The notes: generated by a model from the letters alone, not told the origin. 64,000 nucleotides of DNA from Verrucomicrobiales bacterium (GCA_027488845.1 JAIYBC010000056.1:1-64000), one strand, 5' to 3'. Positions 35,420-44,720 are shown, numbered from the stretch's first letter. A program made the numbers and translations.

Positions 35420-36154
35420 ATGCCGATCCGGATCGTCCGCTCCGCACTGCGCCTCATCGCCTTCGTCTTCGTCGCCGGTGGGTGGATCCTCCGCTTTGTC
35501 CCCGGTGGCCACGGCCGATCGTATCGCGGCCGTGCCGAATGGTCGATCGGGTGCTCCCGTTCCCTGCTGCGGCTGTTCGGTTTCGAATGGACGGTGGAAG
35601 GGGTGCATCCGGGACGTGGCATCGTGGTGGCGAACCACCTCGGCTACATGGACATCGTCGTCTTCGCCGCCAGCGGGCCCACGGTCTTCGTCTCCAAGAG
35701 CGAGGTGGGCGGTTGGCCCGGGATCGGCACCCTCGCGCGGTTGTCTGGGACCATCTTCCTCAACCGCGCCCGGAAGTCCGACCTGGCCCGCGCCGCGGAG
35801 AAGATGGGGGAGGTCATCGCGGATGGAGTCCCGGTCCTCTTCTTCCCCGAGGGCACCAGCACGGGTGGCGACCGCATCCTGCCCTTCCATGCCGGCCTCT
35901 TCGAGCCGGCGGCGGCCCGGGGCTGGACCGTGACGCCGGCCTGGATCGGGTACGAACTGGAGGACGGCGTGGTGTCGGACGAGGTCTGCTATTGGCGCGA
36001 CATGACCTTCTTCCCGCATTTCCTGAACCTCCTCACCCACCGCCGCGTGAAGGCGCACATCCGATTCGGTGAACCGCTCGCCCAGGAGACCGACCGGAAG
36101 GCCTTGGCCGCTGCGGCCCACGCCGCGGTGAGCCGGTTGGCGCAGGCTCGGTGA
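35420..36154 (+). CDS. 1-acyl-sn-glycerol-3-phosphate acyltransferase-like (PlsC family)
   Basis: 244 residues. One N-terminal membrane segment (10-30) and the LPLAT signature: N-H-L-G-Y-M-D, i.e. the N-H-x4-D box with His73 and Asp78, the second block with L-N-R-A-R, and F-P-E-G-T-S for phosphate binding. PlsC adds the second acyl chain to make phosphatidic acid; relatives such as ornithine-lipid acyltransferases share these motifs, so the exact acceptor is open. It lies 13 bp behind the C39-like peptidase gene and upstream of an LpxH-like phosphatase and a glycosyltransferase, which points to envelope-lipid synthesis. Confidence 0.87.
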   Translation: MPIRIVRSALRLIAFVFVAGGWILRFVPGGHGRSYRGRAEWSIGCSRSLLRLFGFEWTVEGVHPGRGIVVANHLGYMDIVVFAASGPTVFVSKSEVGGWPGIGTLARLSGTIFLNRARKSDLARAAEKMGEVIADGVPVLFFPEGTSTGGDRILPFHAGLFEPAAARGWTVTPAWIGYELEDGVVSDEVCYWRDMTFFPHFLNLLTHRRVKAHIRFGEPLAQETDRKALAAAAHAAVSRLAQAR

Positions 36155-36326
36155 GCCCCCCGACTCGGGGGTGACGCGGGAGCCTTCCGGAAGGAGATCC
36201 GGTTGCGGAACGCCGGGTTCCGTTACCGGAAGGCGACATCTCCGCGACGAAGGGGGTTTCCGCTTGAGCCGGCGAGGGCGTTCGGGCTTCTGGTGTGACG
36301 AGGGAAGCGCCGTCGCCATCGCCCCA

Positions 36327-37262
36327 ATGACCTTCCGTTCGATCTGGATATCCGACATCCACCTCGGCTCAAAGCATGCCCAGGTCGACGCCTTGCTCGA
36401 CTTCCTGAAGCACCACGACTCGCAGCACCTCTACATCGTCGGGGATCTCGTCGACGGCTGGGAACTGAAGCGGCGCTGGTATTGGCGGGACGAGTACAAC
36501 GTCCTGCTCCAGAAAATCCTGCGGAAGAGCCGCAAGGACACGCGGGTGACGCTGATCTACGGCAACCACGACGAGTTCCTCGAGAACTTCGCCGGCGTCC
36601 GGTTCGGTTCGGTCCGCCTCGTGGAACGCTGCGTCCACACCGGCGCGGACGGTCGGAGGTTCCTGATCCTCCATGGACACCAGTTCGACGGACTCGTCGG
36701 CTTCAACCGCATCCTCGAGAAGGTGGGCTCCCGGATCTACGACTGGATCCTCTCCCTCAACACGCTGTTCAACCGCGTTCGGCGTCGGATGGGCTTCGGG
36801 TACTGGTCGGTTTCGGCCTACCTGAAGTTCCGCGCCAAGTCCGCGGTGAAGTACATCACCAAGTTCGAGGAGGCCGTGGTCCGGCTCGCGAGCACCCGCG
36901 GTATCGACGGCGTCATCTGCGGCCACATCCACCGCGCGGAGATCCGCCGGATCGGCGACACGCTCTACCTGAACTGCGGCGACTGGGTCGAGAGCTGCAC
37001 CGCCCTGGTCGAGGAGATGGACGGCTCGATGCGCATCATCCATTGGGCCACGCCGAAGCCCTCCGCTTCTTCCGGGGAACCCACGGTTTCAAACGACGAT
37101 CATGAAGGTGCTGTTCGCGGTCCAGGGCGAGGGACGGGGTCACATGACGCAGGCGATGGCGGCGGCGGAGATGCTCCGCTCGGCCGGCCACGAGGTCGTG
37201 GGCGTGGCGGTCGGGACCAATCCCAGCCGGAGTTTGCCGGACTTCTTCGCGAAGTCCTTTGA
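36327..37262 (+). CDS. LpxH-like metallophosphatase (UDP-2,3-diacylglucosamine diphosphatase family)
   Basis: 311 residues from ATG 36327. Calcineurin-like di-metal motifs in order: S-D-I-H-L-G (Asp10, His12), G-D-L-V-D (Asp40), G-N-H-D-E (Asn80, His81), L-H-G-H (His116/118) and C-G-H-I-H (His200, His202), followed by N-C-G-D-W. This is the LpxH/YbbF-like branch that cleaves UDP-diacylglucosamine in lipid A synthesis, or a related lipid pyrophosphatase. Oddity: the conserved domain ends near residue 245, but the frame runs on about 53 residues as a Gly/Arg-rich tail overlapping the next gene by 161 bp in another frame. That tail is probably not functional. Confidence 0.86.
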   Translation: MTFRSIWISDIHLGSKHAQVDALLDFLKHHDSQHLYIVGDLVDGWELKRRWYWRDEYNVLLQKILRKSRKDTRVTLIYGNHDEFLENFAGVRFGSVRLVERCVHTGADGRRFLILHGHQFDGLVGFNRILEKVGSRIYDWILSLNTLFNRVRRRMGFGYWSVSAYLKFRAKSAVKYITKFEEAVVRLASTRGIDGVICGHIHRAEIRRIGDTLYLNCGDWVESCTALVEEMDGSMRIIHWATPKPSASSGEPTVSNDDHEGAVRGPGRGTGSHDAGDGGGGDAPLGRPRGRGRGGRDQSQPEFAGLLREVL

Positions 37263-38247
37263 CGTCCCGCTGCTCGTCCTCGCCAGCCCCGGATTCATCT
37301 ACCGAGAGGGGCGCTCCGTCGACTTGTTCCGCACGGCCACCCGGATGGTGCGGGACCTGGGCCGCTACCGGCGGTCGCTGAGGGATCTCGACGACCTGGT
37401 CGCTCGTTGCCGTCCCGACGTGGTGGTGAACTTCCTCGACCCGGTCACCGGACTCTGGGCCGGCACCCGTCGGCGCGCGAACCGCCCTCCCGTGGTCGCC
37501 GTCGGACACCAGTTCCTCCTCCGCCACCCGACGTATGTCCGCAGGGAGGGCTGCTGGCTCCAAACCGCTGGGCTGCAACGCTACGTCGACGTCGTCGGTC
37601 TCGGATCCCATCGACTTGCCCTCTCCTTCTACGAGGCGGACGACATGCCCGAACACGACACCGTCGTGTGCCCTCCGCTGCTGCGGCGCGCGGTTTCCCG
37701 GCTTCCGGTGACGCACGGCAGGCACGTCGTCGCCTACGTCATCAACCACGGCTATGCCGAGGACATCCGGGCGTGGCACCGGCAGAACCCCGGCGTCGAG
37801 CTGCACTGCTTCCATGACCGGCCCGGCGCGCCGGAATCGGAGGAAGTCGGCGGCGGACTCTGGTTCCATCGTCTGCACGGGCAGCGCTTCCTGGAATTCA
37901 TGGCGTCGGGCCGTGGCGTCGTCTGCACGGCCGGGTTCGAGTCGATCTCGGAAGCGGCCTATCTGGGTAAGCCCGCGATGGTGGTCCCGGTCGAGGGACA
38001 CATCGAGCAGCAGCTCAACGCCATCGACGCCTGCCGGTGCGGCCTCGCCGTCCCATCGCCTCGGTTCGACATCGGACGCCTTCTGGAGGCCGCGCCGACG
38101 ACCGGTCACCAACGCTTCCGTGAATGGGTCGACCGGGCCGAGGGAGTCTTCCTCGGAACCCTGGAACGCGTCGCCGGTCTCCGTGCCAAATCCCCGGGGC
38201 GTCCCAAGGTTCCGGAGCCCTGCGCGGCGCAGCGGATCGCCGCCTGA
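37102..38247 (+). CDS. Glycosyltransferase (GT-B fold, MurG/UGT-like)
   Basis: 381 residues. The N-terminus, V-L-F-A-V-Q-G-E-G-R-G-H-M-T-Q-A, is the glycine-rich acceptor-side loop of GT-B enzymes. The C-terminal half carries the nucleotide-sugar site (G-R-G-V-V-C-T-A-G-F-E-S-I-S-E-A, K-P-A-M-V-V-P-V-E-G-H-I-E-Q). No signal peptide; probably cytoplasmic or peripheral. Similar transferases often sit next to LpxH-like phosphatases. The start at ATG 37102 lies inside the end of the phosphatase gene. It probably glycosylates a lipid or cell-envelope precursor; donor and acceptor unknown. Confidence 0.82.
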   Translation: MKVLFAVQGEGRGHMTQAMAAAEMLRSAGHEVVGVAVGTNPSRSLPDFFAKSFDVPLLVLASPGFIYREGRSVDLFRTATRMVRDLGRYRRSLRDLDDLVARCRPDVVVNFLDPVTGLWAGTRRRANRPPVVAVGHQFLLRHPTYVRREGCWLQTAGLQRYVDVVGLGSHRLALSFYEADDMPEHDTVVCPPLLRRAVSRLPVTHGRHVVAYVINHGYAEDIRAWHRQNPGVELHCFHDRPGAPESEEVGGGLWFHRLHGQRFLEFMASGRGVVCTAGFESISEAAYLGKPAMVVPVEGHIEQQLNAIDACRCGLAVPSPRFDIGRLLEAAPTTGHQRFREWVDRAEGVFLGTLERVAGLRAKSPGRPKVPEPCAAQRIAA

Positions 38248-38272
38248 GTGTGCCTCGGGCGGCGTCGGCGGA

Positions 38273-40879
38273 TCACGGTGCCGAAACCAGCGCGGCCTGC
38301 GCCAAACGGCGCGCGATGAATTCCCGCACCTTCGGGATGCGGCATTCCTTCAGCAGCGTCTCCGCACGGACCGGGTCGGTCGCGACGCAGCCCTCGATGG
38401 CGTACCAGTACATCTTCGGGAGGTTGTGGTCGCCTGCGTCCTCGGCATGGGCCAACAGGGCCTTTGCGACATCCCAGCGGCGTTCCACAGGGATCCGCTG
38501 CAGCGCGCTGGCGACATATCGCCGCACCACCGGCGAGGGATCCGATTCCGCCAGCGTCCCGAGCGCCTGCGTGGCGCCGTCGGCCAGGTCCGAAAGACGT
38601 TCGTCGGAGTAGAGCAGGGCGGAGTGCTCGAAGAAGGTCTGCACCGTCCAACCGCGGATCGTCGCGTCCGGATCCTGACCCCAGCGTCCGGCGTCTTCGG
38701 GCGTGATCTGGCCGGTCACATGCAACGCCCACAGCGCCCGCAGACGGGAGACGGCGTCGCCCGTGCCGTCCAGGGATTCCTTCAGGCGTTCGATGCCGTC
38801 TAGCCGGGCTCCGCCCTTCTTCAGGCGCGCCAGGGGACGCAGGGCCTCGGGCACGTCCGACACGTCTTCCGCGGCGCCGGCCGCGGCCGCCCGTTCCTGC
38901 AGCACGCGCCGGGCATGTCGGCTCATCCACTCGTTCTTGGAGTCGACCAGCGCGACCAGTTCCCCGTCCGACTTCCTGCCAAGGTCCACGCGGGTCGCCG
39001 GCTGGTCCTTGTACACCACCTTGTAGATGCGTCCGCTGAGATGGTCATGGCCGTCGTCCCGCGTGTGGTGGCACTGGTTGGCGTCGTACCAGTCGATGAC
39101 GAAGAGGCTTCCGTCCTGGTCGATGCGCTGGTTCAGGGTCTGGGACCACTTGTCGTTGAAGTTCAGGAAGTCCGGACCGTGCTGCCCGACGTAGCCCGAG
39201 CCCTTGGCCACCGGGATGTCGGTGTTGAGGCGTTGGCCGTGGATGTTCCCGATCAGGAGCCGCCCGCGGTATTCCGCCGGCCAGCTCGTCCCGAGGTAGC
39301 AGAGCATCCCGGCGTGGGCGTGGCCGCCGCCGCTGGCGTCGCTGCGCCCGTTGCCCGCGTGCGGCCCGCCGCCACCGGCCCAGTGCACGTGGTCGGCATG
39401 GGTGCCGATGTCCTCGTAGACGTACGGGAACAGGGGCTTCCGCCCGCCCTTCTCCCGATGACGCCCGTTCCGCAGCATCTCGGAGGTGTTGTAGGCGAAG
39501 TGCTCGCCGCCCTGGCGGGTCAGGCGCGCCCCCTGGATCATGTGGAACAGGTGCGGGATCACGCACATCTCCGCCCACAGCTCGCCCTTCTCGTCGAAGT
39601 CGATGCCCCACGGGTTGCTTCCGCCCTCGGTGTACACCTCGAAGGTCTCCTTCACCGGGTGGTAGCGCCAGACGCCGGCGTCGATCCATTGGCGGTCGTT
39701 CTCCGCCGCACCGGGCTTGCCGACTTGGGACGGGCAGAAAACGCCGTGGCAGCCGTACAGCCAGCCGTCCGGTCCCCAGGTGAAGGTGTTCAACGTCTCA
39801 TGCGTGTCCGCGGTGTAGTTCCAACCGTCGAGCAGGATGCGCGGATCCCCGGCGGGCTTCGGCGCGTCGCCGTCCGCCACCGGGATGTAGAACAGGTACG
39901 GCGCGGCGCCGACCCAAAGTCCGCCGAACCCGTACTCGATGCCCGAGATCAGGTTCACCCCCTCGAGGAAAACCGTCCGACGGTCCGCCTTGCCGTCGCC
40001 GTCGGTGTCCTCGAAGACGAGGATCCGGTCCTTGCCCGCGAAGAGATCCTTGAGCACCTCCGACTGCGGTCCGCCGACGGGTGCGCGGCCGACGCGCTTC
40101 GGATAGGTGAGTCCCTCGACCACCCAGAGGCGACCCCGGTGGTCCTCGCAGAAGGCGATGGGGTTCCGGATGTCGGGTTCGGACGCGAAGACCTGCATCT
40201 TGAAGCCCGGGGGCAGGGTCGCCTTCGACGCCGCCGCCACCGCGTCCAACCCGGCGAAGAGCACGTCGTCCGCCGGCGGAGGCGTGTTCTTCTGCCGTTC
40301 GGCGGCCGTGTACTCGTCGGGTGGATTCGGTCGCTCCGGATGCAGGCGGAACTCGTCGAAGTTCACGTGTCCCCAGTGGCCCGACCGTTCGTCCACGAGC
40401 CGCACCTGGATCTCCTTCCCGACGAGTCCCTTCAACTCCACCACCACCGGGCGCAGGGTCTCGCTTTCCGCGCCGCTGACCTTGAAGAACACCTTGCCGG
40501 TGGCCGTGTCGACCAGCTCCACCCGCGTTTCGGGCCAAGGGCCGCCCGCCATGCGGAAGCTTCCCCACGGGTGGGTCACGCGGAACGGCTTCGACGTCAA
40601 CGTGCCCTTCGGATCGTCGCCCACCTTCTCGAAACCGCCGATCCACGAACCGCCGGCGTGGCCGGACTTCATGTCGGCACGCCGCTTCGAGACGAGGTCG
40701 CCCTGGACCGGCTGTTCGCTGAACGCCGTGCCGGTCGCCGTCCAGTCGCGGAGGTCGCCCGTCTCGAAGCCGAGGTTCAGCGGACGTCCGTCGGAGCCGA
40801 CGGGGACCACGGAGCCGGAGTCCGCCGCGAGAAGGCGTCCGGACAGGAGGGCAAGGGCGGCCAGGAACGGGAGACGCAT
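38273..40879 (-). CDS. Secreted PVC-type dehydrogenase with HEAT repeats, no haem domain
   Basis: 868 residues from ATG 40879. A signal peptide (L-P-F-L-A-A-L-A-L-L-S-G-R-L-L-A-A) is followed by a carbohydrate-binding-like beta domain (about 20-190; L-N-L-G-F-E-T-G-D-L-R-D-W, F-D-E-F-R-L-H). Then comes the PVC membrane-bound dehydrogenase propeller (F-A-S-E-P-D-I-R-N-P, D-G-D-G-K-A-D-R-R-T, N-P-W-G-I-D-F) and C-terminal HEAT-like helices. Unlike the larger relative at 15433-18990, no C-x-x-C-H is present, so any electron acceptor must be separate. It was probably involved in oxidising or binding sugars outside the cytoplasm (inference from family and beta domain). Convergent with the glycosyltransferase gene. 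Confidence 0.83.
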   Translation of the reverse strand: MRLPFLAALALLSGRLLAADSGSVVPVGSDGRPLNLGFETGDLRDWTATGTAFSEQPVQGDLVSKRRADMKSGHAGGSWIGGFEKVGDDPKGTLTSKPFRVTHPWGSFRMAGGPWPETRVELVDTATGKVFFKVSGAESETLRPVVVELKGLVGKEIQVRLVDERSGHWGHVNFDEFRLHPERPNPPDEYTAAERQKNTPPPADDVLFAGLDAVAAASKATLPPGFKMQVFASEPDIRNPIAFCEDHRGRLWVVEGLTYPKRVGRAPVGGPQSEVLKDLFAGKDRILVFEDTDGDGKADRRTVFLEGVNLISGIEYGFGGLWVGAAPYLFYIPVADGDAPKPAGDPRILLDGWNYTADTHETLNTFTWGPDGWLYGCHGVFCPSQVGKPGAAENDRQWIDAGVWRYHPVKETFEVYTEGGSNPWGIDFDEKGELWAEMCVIPHLFHMIQGARLTRQGGEHFAYNTSEMLRNGRHREKGGRKPLFPYVYEDIGTHADHVHWAGGGGPHAGNGRSDASGGGHAHAGMLCYLGTSWPAEYRGRLLIGNIHGQRLNTDIPVAKGSGYVGQHGPDFLNFNDKWSQTLNQRIDQDGSLFVIDWYDANQCHHTRDDGHDHLSGRIYKVVYKDQPATRVDLGRKSDGELVALVDSKNEWMSRHARRVLQERAAAAGAAEDVSDVPEALRPLARLKKGGARLDGIERLKESLDGTGDAVSRLRALWALHVTGQITPEDAGRWGQDPDATIRGWTVQTFFEHSALLYSDERLSDLADGATQALGTLAESDPSPVVRRYVASALQRIPVERRWDVAKALLAHAEDAGDHNLPKMYWYAIEGCVATDPVRAETLLKECRIPKVREFIARRLAQAALVSAP

Positions 40880-40969
40880 CCGCCCAGTCTCTTGGCGAAG
40901 GCCGGCGAGGCAAACGGAAAGTCGGCGACGGCCCGGAGCCGAATCGATTCGGATGCAGCGAAGACCGCC

Positions 40970-41060
40970 GACACGCAACGACGCCAAGACGCCTACGGGA
41001 CGCGGAATCCGAGTCCGATCCCGCGATCACCGCTCGGGCTACGATTCCGAAACCGGAATC
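40970..41060. repeat. Degenerate short-period repeat and small hairpin
   Basis: The gap 40880-41129 contains an imperfect run built on ACGCAACGACGCCAAGACGC (about 40974-40993), and a perfect 7-bp hairpin GATTCCG-aaac-CGGAATC at 41043-41060. The first resembles the A/C-rich intergenic repeats seen elsewhere in the window; the second may help terminate one of the two minus-strand genes, although it lacks a T-run. Confidence 0.4.
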
Positions 41061-41129
41061 CCACGGCTTCCTTCCATTTTCCCGAGGCTAGGCGGCTTAG
41101 CGTGCCCATCCCGTCTGCATGGTTTCGGC

Positions 41130-42986
41130 CTAGCCCTTCCTGAGGTCCGCGAGACGGAAGCGGACCTTCGTCACGCCGGATTCCACCGAGGATTCCAGCG
41201 GCTCGGCCACCTTCTGGAGCGTCTTCAGCATGGCGCGGTTCTCGGGAAGCACCTCCGCACGGAATCCCACGATGCCCTGTTCCAGGGCCATCTTGGCCAG
41301 ATGCCGCATCAGGAAGGCCGCGAGCCCCTGACGGCGGAAATCCTCCTGCACCACGAGCGCGACATCCGCCCAGTCCGTCGCGGCCTCCCGCCCGTACCGC
41401 GCCACCCCGACCAGGCGGCTGCGTCCCTCCCACGGGATCTCCGCCACCAGGGCCATGTTGGCCCCATAGTCCAGCGTGACCATGCGCTGGACCGCCTCGG
41501 ACGGCAGCCGCTTCAGCTGGGTGAAGTAGCGTTGGTAGACCGTCGACGGATCGTGCGAGTAGAACAGCTCCTTCAGAAGGCCTTCGTCGGTGGGCCGGAT
41601 GGGCCGGACATGGAATCGCAGGCCGTCATGGCCCGCGTGTTCGGCCTCGTATTTGCGCGGATAGGGGAGGAGTCCTCTTGGAAGGGCGATCTGCGTCGGG
41701 CTGACGAGCTTCGCGCCGCGGGCCTCCTTCAGCAGTTGCTCGCGGAAGTCCGGGTGCGCGACGTGGATCAACGCCAGCGCGCGTTCCCGGACGGACTTCC
41801 CGTGGAGCGACGCGATGCCGTACTCGTTCACCACGTAATGGACGTCCGCACGCAAGGTGACCACGCCGGCCCCCGTCTGGAGCCAGTGGACGATGCGGGT
41901 GATGCGGCCGTTCCTGGTGGTGGAGGGCAGGGCGATGATCGGCTTGCCACCCTCGGAGCGGGCCGCGCCGCGGATGAAGTCCACCTGTCCGCCGAAGCCC
42001 GAGTAGAACTGTCCGCCGATGGAGTCCGCGCAGACCGGTCCGGTGAGGTCCACCTCGATGGCGGAACTGATGGCCACCATGTTCCGGTTCCGGGCGATCT
42101 GGAACGGGTCGTTGGTGAACTCGGTGGGCCGGAACTCGAACGCGGGGTTGTCGTGGAGGTAGTCGTAGAACCGGCGGTTCCCGAAGCAGAAGCTGGTGAC
42201 GATCTTGCCGGGCAGGAGCGACTTGCGCCGACCGTTGAGCACGCCGGACTCGATGAGCGGCATGACCGCCTCGGTGAGCATCTCGGTGTGCAAGCCGAGG
42301 TCCTTCTTGTGGCCGAGGCGGGCCAGCACCGCGCTCGGGATCGCGCCGATGCCGGTCTGGAGCGTCGCACCGTCCGGCACCAGCGACTCGATGTACTCGG
42401 CGATCCTCTCGGCCTCGGGCGTCACCGCCTCCATCGGGAACTCGAACAGCGGACGATCGCTCCGGACCATCGCGTGCAGTTGGCTGACATGGACGAAGCT
42501 GTCGCCGAGTATCCGTGGCATGGCCGGGTTCACCTCCGCGATCACGTGGTCCGCCGACTCGACCGCGGCCTTCACCACGTCCACCGACACCCCGAAGCTG
42601 CAGAAGCCGTGGGCGTCCGGAGGGCTCACCTGGACCAGGGCGACGTCGAGGTGCATGCGGCGTTCGCGGAAGAGGCGTGGGATCTCGGAGAGGAAGATCG
42701 GCGTGTAGTCCGCCACCCCGTCGTGGACCGCCGGCCGGACGTTGCCGCCGATGAAGAAGGAGTTCTGCCGGACATGGTCGAGCAGTTCGCGTCGGGCGTA
42801 CGGCGCGGGCCCGTGGGTGAGGATGTGCAGCACCTCGACGTCGAAGACCTCGGCTGCGCGCGCGGCGAGGGCCTCGATCAGGAGGCCCGGTGCGGCACAG
42901 CCGGATCCGACGAAGACCCGCATGCCGTTGCGCAGGTGGCTCAGGGCTTCGGCGGGTGTCACCCAGGCAGGTGCGGATCGACTCAT
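41130..42986 (-). CDS. Acetyl-CoA hydrolase/transferase fused to a GNAT acetyltransferase domain
   Basis: 618 residues from ATG 42986. Residues about 1-440 match the acetyl-CoA hydrolase/4-hydroxybutyrate CoA-transferase family (G-S-G-C-A-A-P, G-I-G-A-I-P-S-A-V-L, G-F-G-G-Q-V-D-F-I-R-G-A, V-V-N-E-Y-G-I-A-S-L-H-G-K). Residues about 460-618 are a GNAT fold (D-E-G-L-L-K-E-L-F-Y-S, E-D-F-R-R-Q-G-L-A-A-F-L-M). Such fusions are known in several phyla. The first domain would move or hydrolyse CoA from acetyl-CoA; the second may acetylate a protein, perhaps linking acetyl-CoA level to lysine acetylation (inference). Divergent from the ABC ATPase gene with a 156-bp gap. Confidence 0.9.
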   Translation of the reverse strand: MSRSAPAWVTPAEALSHLRNGMRVFVGSGCAAPGLLIEALAARAAEVFDVEVLHILTHGPAPYARRELLDHVRQNSFFIGGNVRPAVHDGVADYTPIFLSEIPRLFRERRMHLDVALVQVSPPDAHGFCSFGVSVDVVKAAVESADHVIAEVNPAMPRILGDSFVHVSQLHAMVRSDRPLFEFPMEAVTPEAERIAEYIESLVPDGATLQTGIGAIPSAVLARLGHKKDLGLHTEMLTEAVMPLIESGVLNGRRKSLLPGKIVTSFCFGNRRFYDYLHDNPAFEFRPTEFTNDPFQIARNRNMVAISSAIEVDLTGPVCADSIGGQFYSGFGGQVDFIRGAARSEGGKPIIALPSTTRNGRITRIVHWLQTGAGVVTLRADVHYVVNEYGIASLHGKSVRERALALIHVAHPDFREQLLKEARGAKLVSPTQIALPRGLLPYPRKYEAEHAGHDGLRFHVRPIRPTDEGLLKELFYSHDPSTVYQRYFTQLKRLPSEAVQRMVTLDYGANMALVAEIPWEGRSRLVGVARYGREAATDWADVALVVQEDFRRQGLAAFLMRHLAKMALEQGIVGFRAEVLPENRAMLKTLQKVAEPLESSVESGVTKVRFRLADLRKG

Positions 42987-43142
42987 GGGTCCGCCGAGCC
43001 TCGGCGGCGAAGGCGGCGACGGCCACGGGACCCTTGCGATTCCCTTCGCGGAAACGGCTCGGGACTTCGGGACGTTGGGCGGGATTCCCGCACAGAATCC
43101 TTCACGCACCGGCCGGCTCCGGTTCCAATCCCCGAGGTCCCC

Positions 43143-44630
43143 ATGTCCTTCCTCACCTTCAACGGCATCTCCAAGCGGTTCCCCGGGGTCCATGCGCTGG
43201 ACGACGTCTCGTTCGGGGTGGCCTGCGGATCCTGCCACGCCCTGATGGGCGAGAACGGCGCGGGGAAAAGCACCCTCGGGAAGATCCTCGCCGGCGTGTA
43301 CACCGCCGACGCCGGGGAGATCCTCCTCGAAGGCCGCCCGATCCGTCCGACGGATCCCCTGGCGGCACGGGCGTTGGGCATCGCGATGGTGCATCAGGAA
43401 CTGGCGTTCTGCCCACAGATGTCGATCGCCGAGAACCTCTGCCTTGGCGCGATGCCCTCGCGTGGCGGCTGGTTGGACCGCAAGGCGCTGAGAGCGGAAG
43501 CGACCCGGATGCTTGGGTCGGTCGGCGCGGACTTCGACGTGGACCTGCCCGTCGGCGAGTTGACCACCGGACAGGAGCAACTCGTCCAGATCGCCGCCGC
43601 CGTCGGCACCGGAGCGCGGATCCTGGTCTTCGACGAACCGACCAGTTCCCTGTCCGTGGCGGAAAGCGAACACCTCTTCCGTCTGCTCGCCGACCTGAAG
43701 ACACGGGGCATCACCGTGCTCTACGTCTCCCACCGCATGGAGGAGATCTTCCGTCTCTGCGACACGCTCAGCGTGTTGCGGGACGGGCGGCACGTCGCCA
43801 CCGAGGCCGTCGCCGAAACCCGGCCCGACCGTGTGATCCGTCAGATGATCGGACGCGAGCTCGTCGCCCAGGAACCGGAGCACCTCCGCTCGACACCCGG
43901 CGAGGTGGCCTTGCGGGTCGCGGAACTCGGTTCGCCGGGGAAGTTCCAGGACGTCTCGTTCGAGGTCCGGCGTGGCGAGGTCGTCGGTTTCGCCGGACTG
44001 GTCGGTGCCGGGCGCAGCGAGGTGGCCCAGGCGGTCTTCGGCCTGGATCCCGCCGCGACGGGCCGCATCGAGGTCGGCGGGCGGGACATCCCGGTCGGCG
44101 ACGTCCATGCGGCCTTGGGTGCCGGGGTCGGGCTGGTGCCCGAGGACCGCAAGCGGCAGGGGCTCGTGCTGGCCCTGAACTGCCGCGAGAATCTCTCGCT
44201 GGCGGTGTTGCAGCGGCTTTCCCATTTCGGCTGGATCGATGCCGACGCGGAGTCCGCACTGGCCGCCCGCTACGGGGACCGGCTGCGGGTGAAGACCCCG
44301 TCCATGGAATCGCCGATCGCCGGCCTGAGCGGCGGCAACCAGCAGAAGATCGCCCTCGCCAAGTGGCTGGCCCGCGACGGCTCGGTCCTGATCGTCGACG
44401 AACCGACCCGTGGCGTGGACGTCGGCGCCAAGGCCGAGATCCACCGGCTGCTCGACGAATTGGCCTGCCAGGGTTTGGCCGTGGTGTTGATCTCCAGCGA
44501 ACTGCCCGAGGTGATGTCGCTGAGCCGGCGGCTGGTGGTGATGCGCGGTGGCCGCGTCGCCGGCGTCCTGGAACGCGGTGAGTTCAGCCAGGAGGCGGTC
44601 CTGCGATTGATGGCAGGAGTCGGTCCGTGA
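43143..44630 (+). CDS. ABC transporter ATP-binding protein, sugar-importer type (RbsA/MglA-like)
   Basis: 495 residues with two ATPase halves, as in CUT2 importers for ribose, galactose, xylose or nucleosides. First half: Walker A G-E-N-G-A-G-K-S-T, a degenerate signature (T-T-G-Q-E-Q), Walker B I-L-V-F-D-E-P-T-S-S-L. Second half: the Walker A position reads G-L-V-G-A-G-R-S-E, as is usual in this family, followed by signature L-S-G-G-N-Q-Q-K and V-D-E-P-T-R-G-V-D-V-G-A. The usual permease and sugar-binding protein genes are not adjacent: the next gene downstream is on the opposite strand. It may work with a permease encoded elsewhere. Substrate unknown. Confidence 0.92.
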   Translation: MSFLTFNGISKRFPGVHALDDVSFGVACGSCHALMGENGAGKSTLGKILAGVYTADAGEILLEGRPIRPTDPLAARALGIAMVHQELAFCPQMSIAENLCLGAMPSRGGWLDRKALRAEATRMLGSVGADFDVDLPVGELTTGQEQLVQIAAAVGTGARILVFDEPTSSLSVAESEHLFRLLADLKTRGITVLYVSHRMEEIFRLCDTLSVLRDGRHVATEAVAETRPDRVIRQMIGRELVAQEPEHLRSTPGEVALRVAELGSPGKFQDVSFEVRRGEVVGFAGLVGAGRSEVAQAVFGLDPAATGRIEVGGRDIPVGDVHAALGAGVGLVPEDRKRQGLVLALNCRENLSLAVLQRLSHFGWIDADAESALAARYGDRLRVKTPSMESPIAGLSGGNQQKIALAKWLARDGSVLIVDEPTRGVDVGAKAEIHRLLDELACQGLAVVLISSELPEVMSLSRRLVVMRGGRVAGVLERGEFSQEAVLRLMAGVGP

Positions 44631-44680
44631 TGGTGGAGAGGCGGACGAGACCGAACCTACGCATGGGACGACTGCGCCCA

Positions 44681-44720
44681 ACCACGGACCACTGACAACG
44701 GACAACTGGCAACGGACAAC
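44681..44720. repeat. Heptamer tandem repeat (CGGACAA/CGGACCA family)
   Basis: About five to six imperfect 7-base units (cggacca, ctgacaa, cggacaa, ctggcaa, cggacaa) lie in the 100-bp gap between the ABC ATPase gene and the convergent EEP gene. The same heptamer in the same or opposite orientation recurs at 50891-50922 and 55131-55158. Confidence 0.7.

Noticed and set aside
40107-43142. Very long plus-strand frame that runs into the ABC ATPase
   Set aside because: The first 1012 codons lie opposite the PVC dehydrogenase and CoA-transferase genes and carry no recognisable domain; the real ATPase start is ATG 43143.
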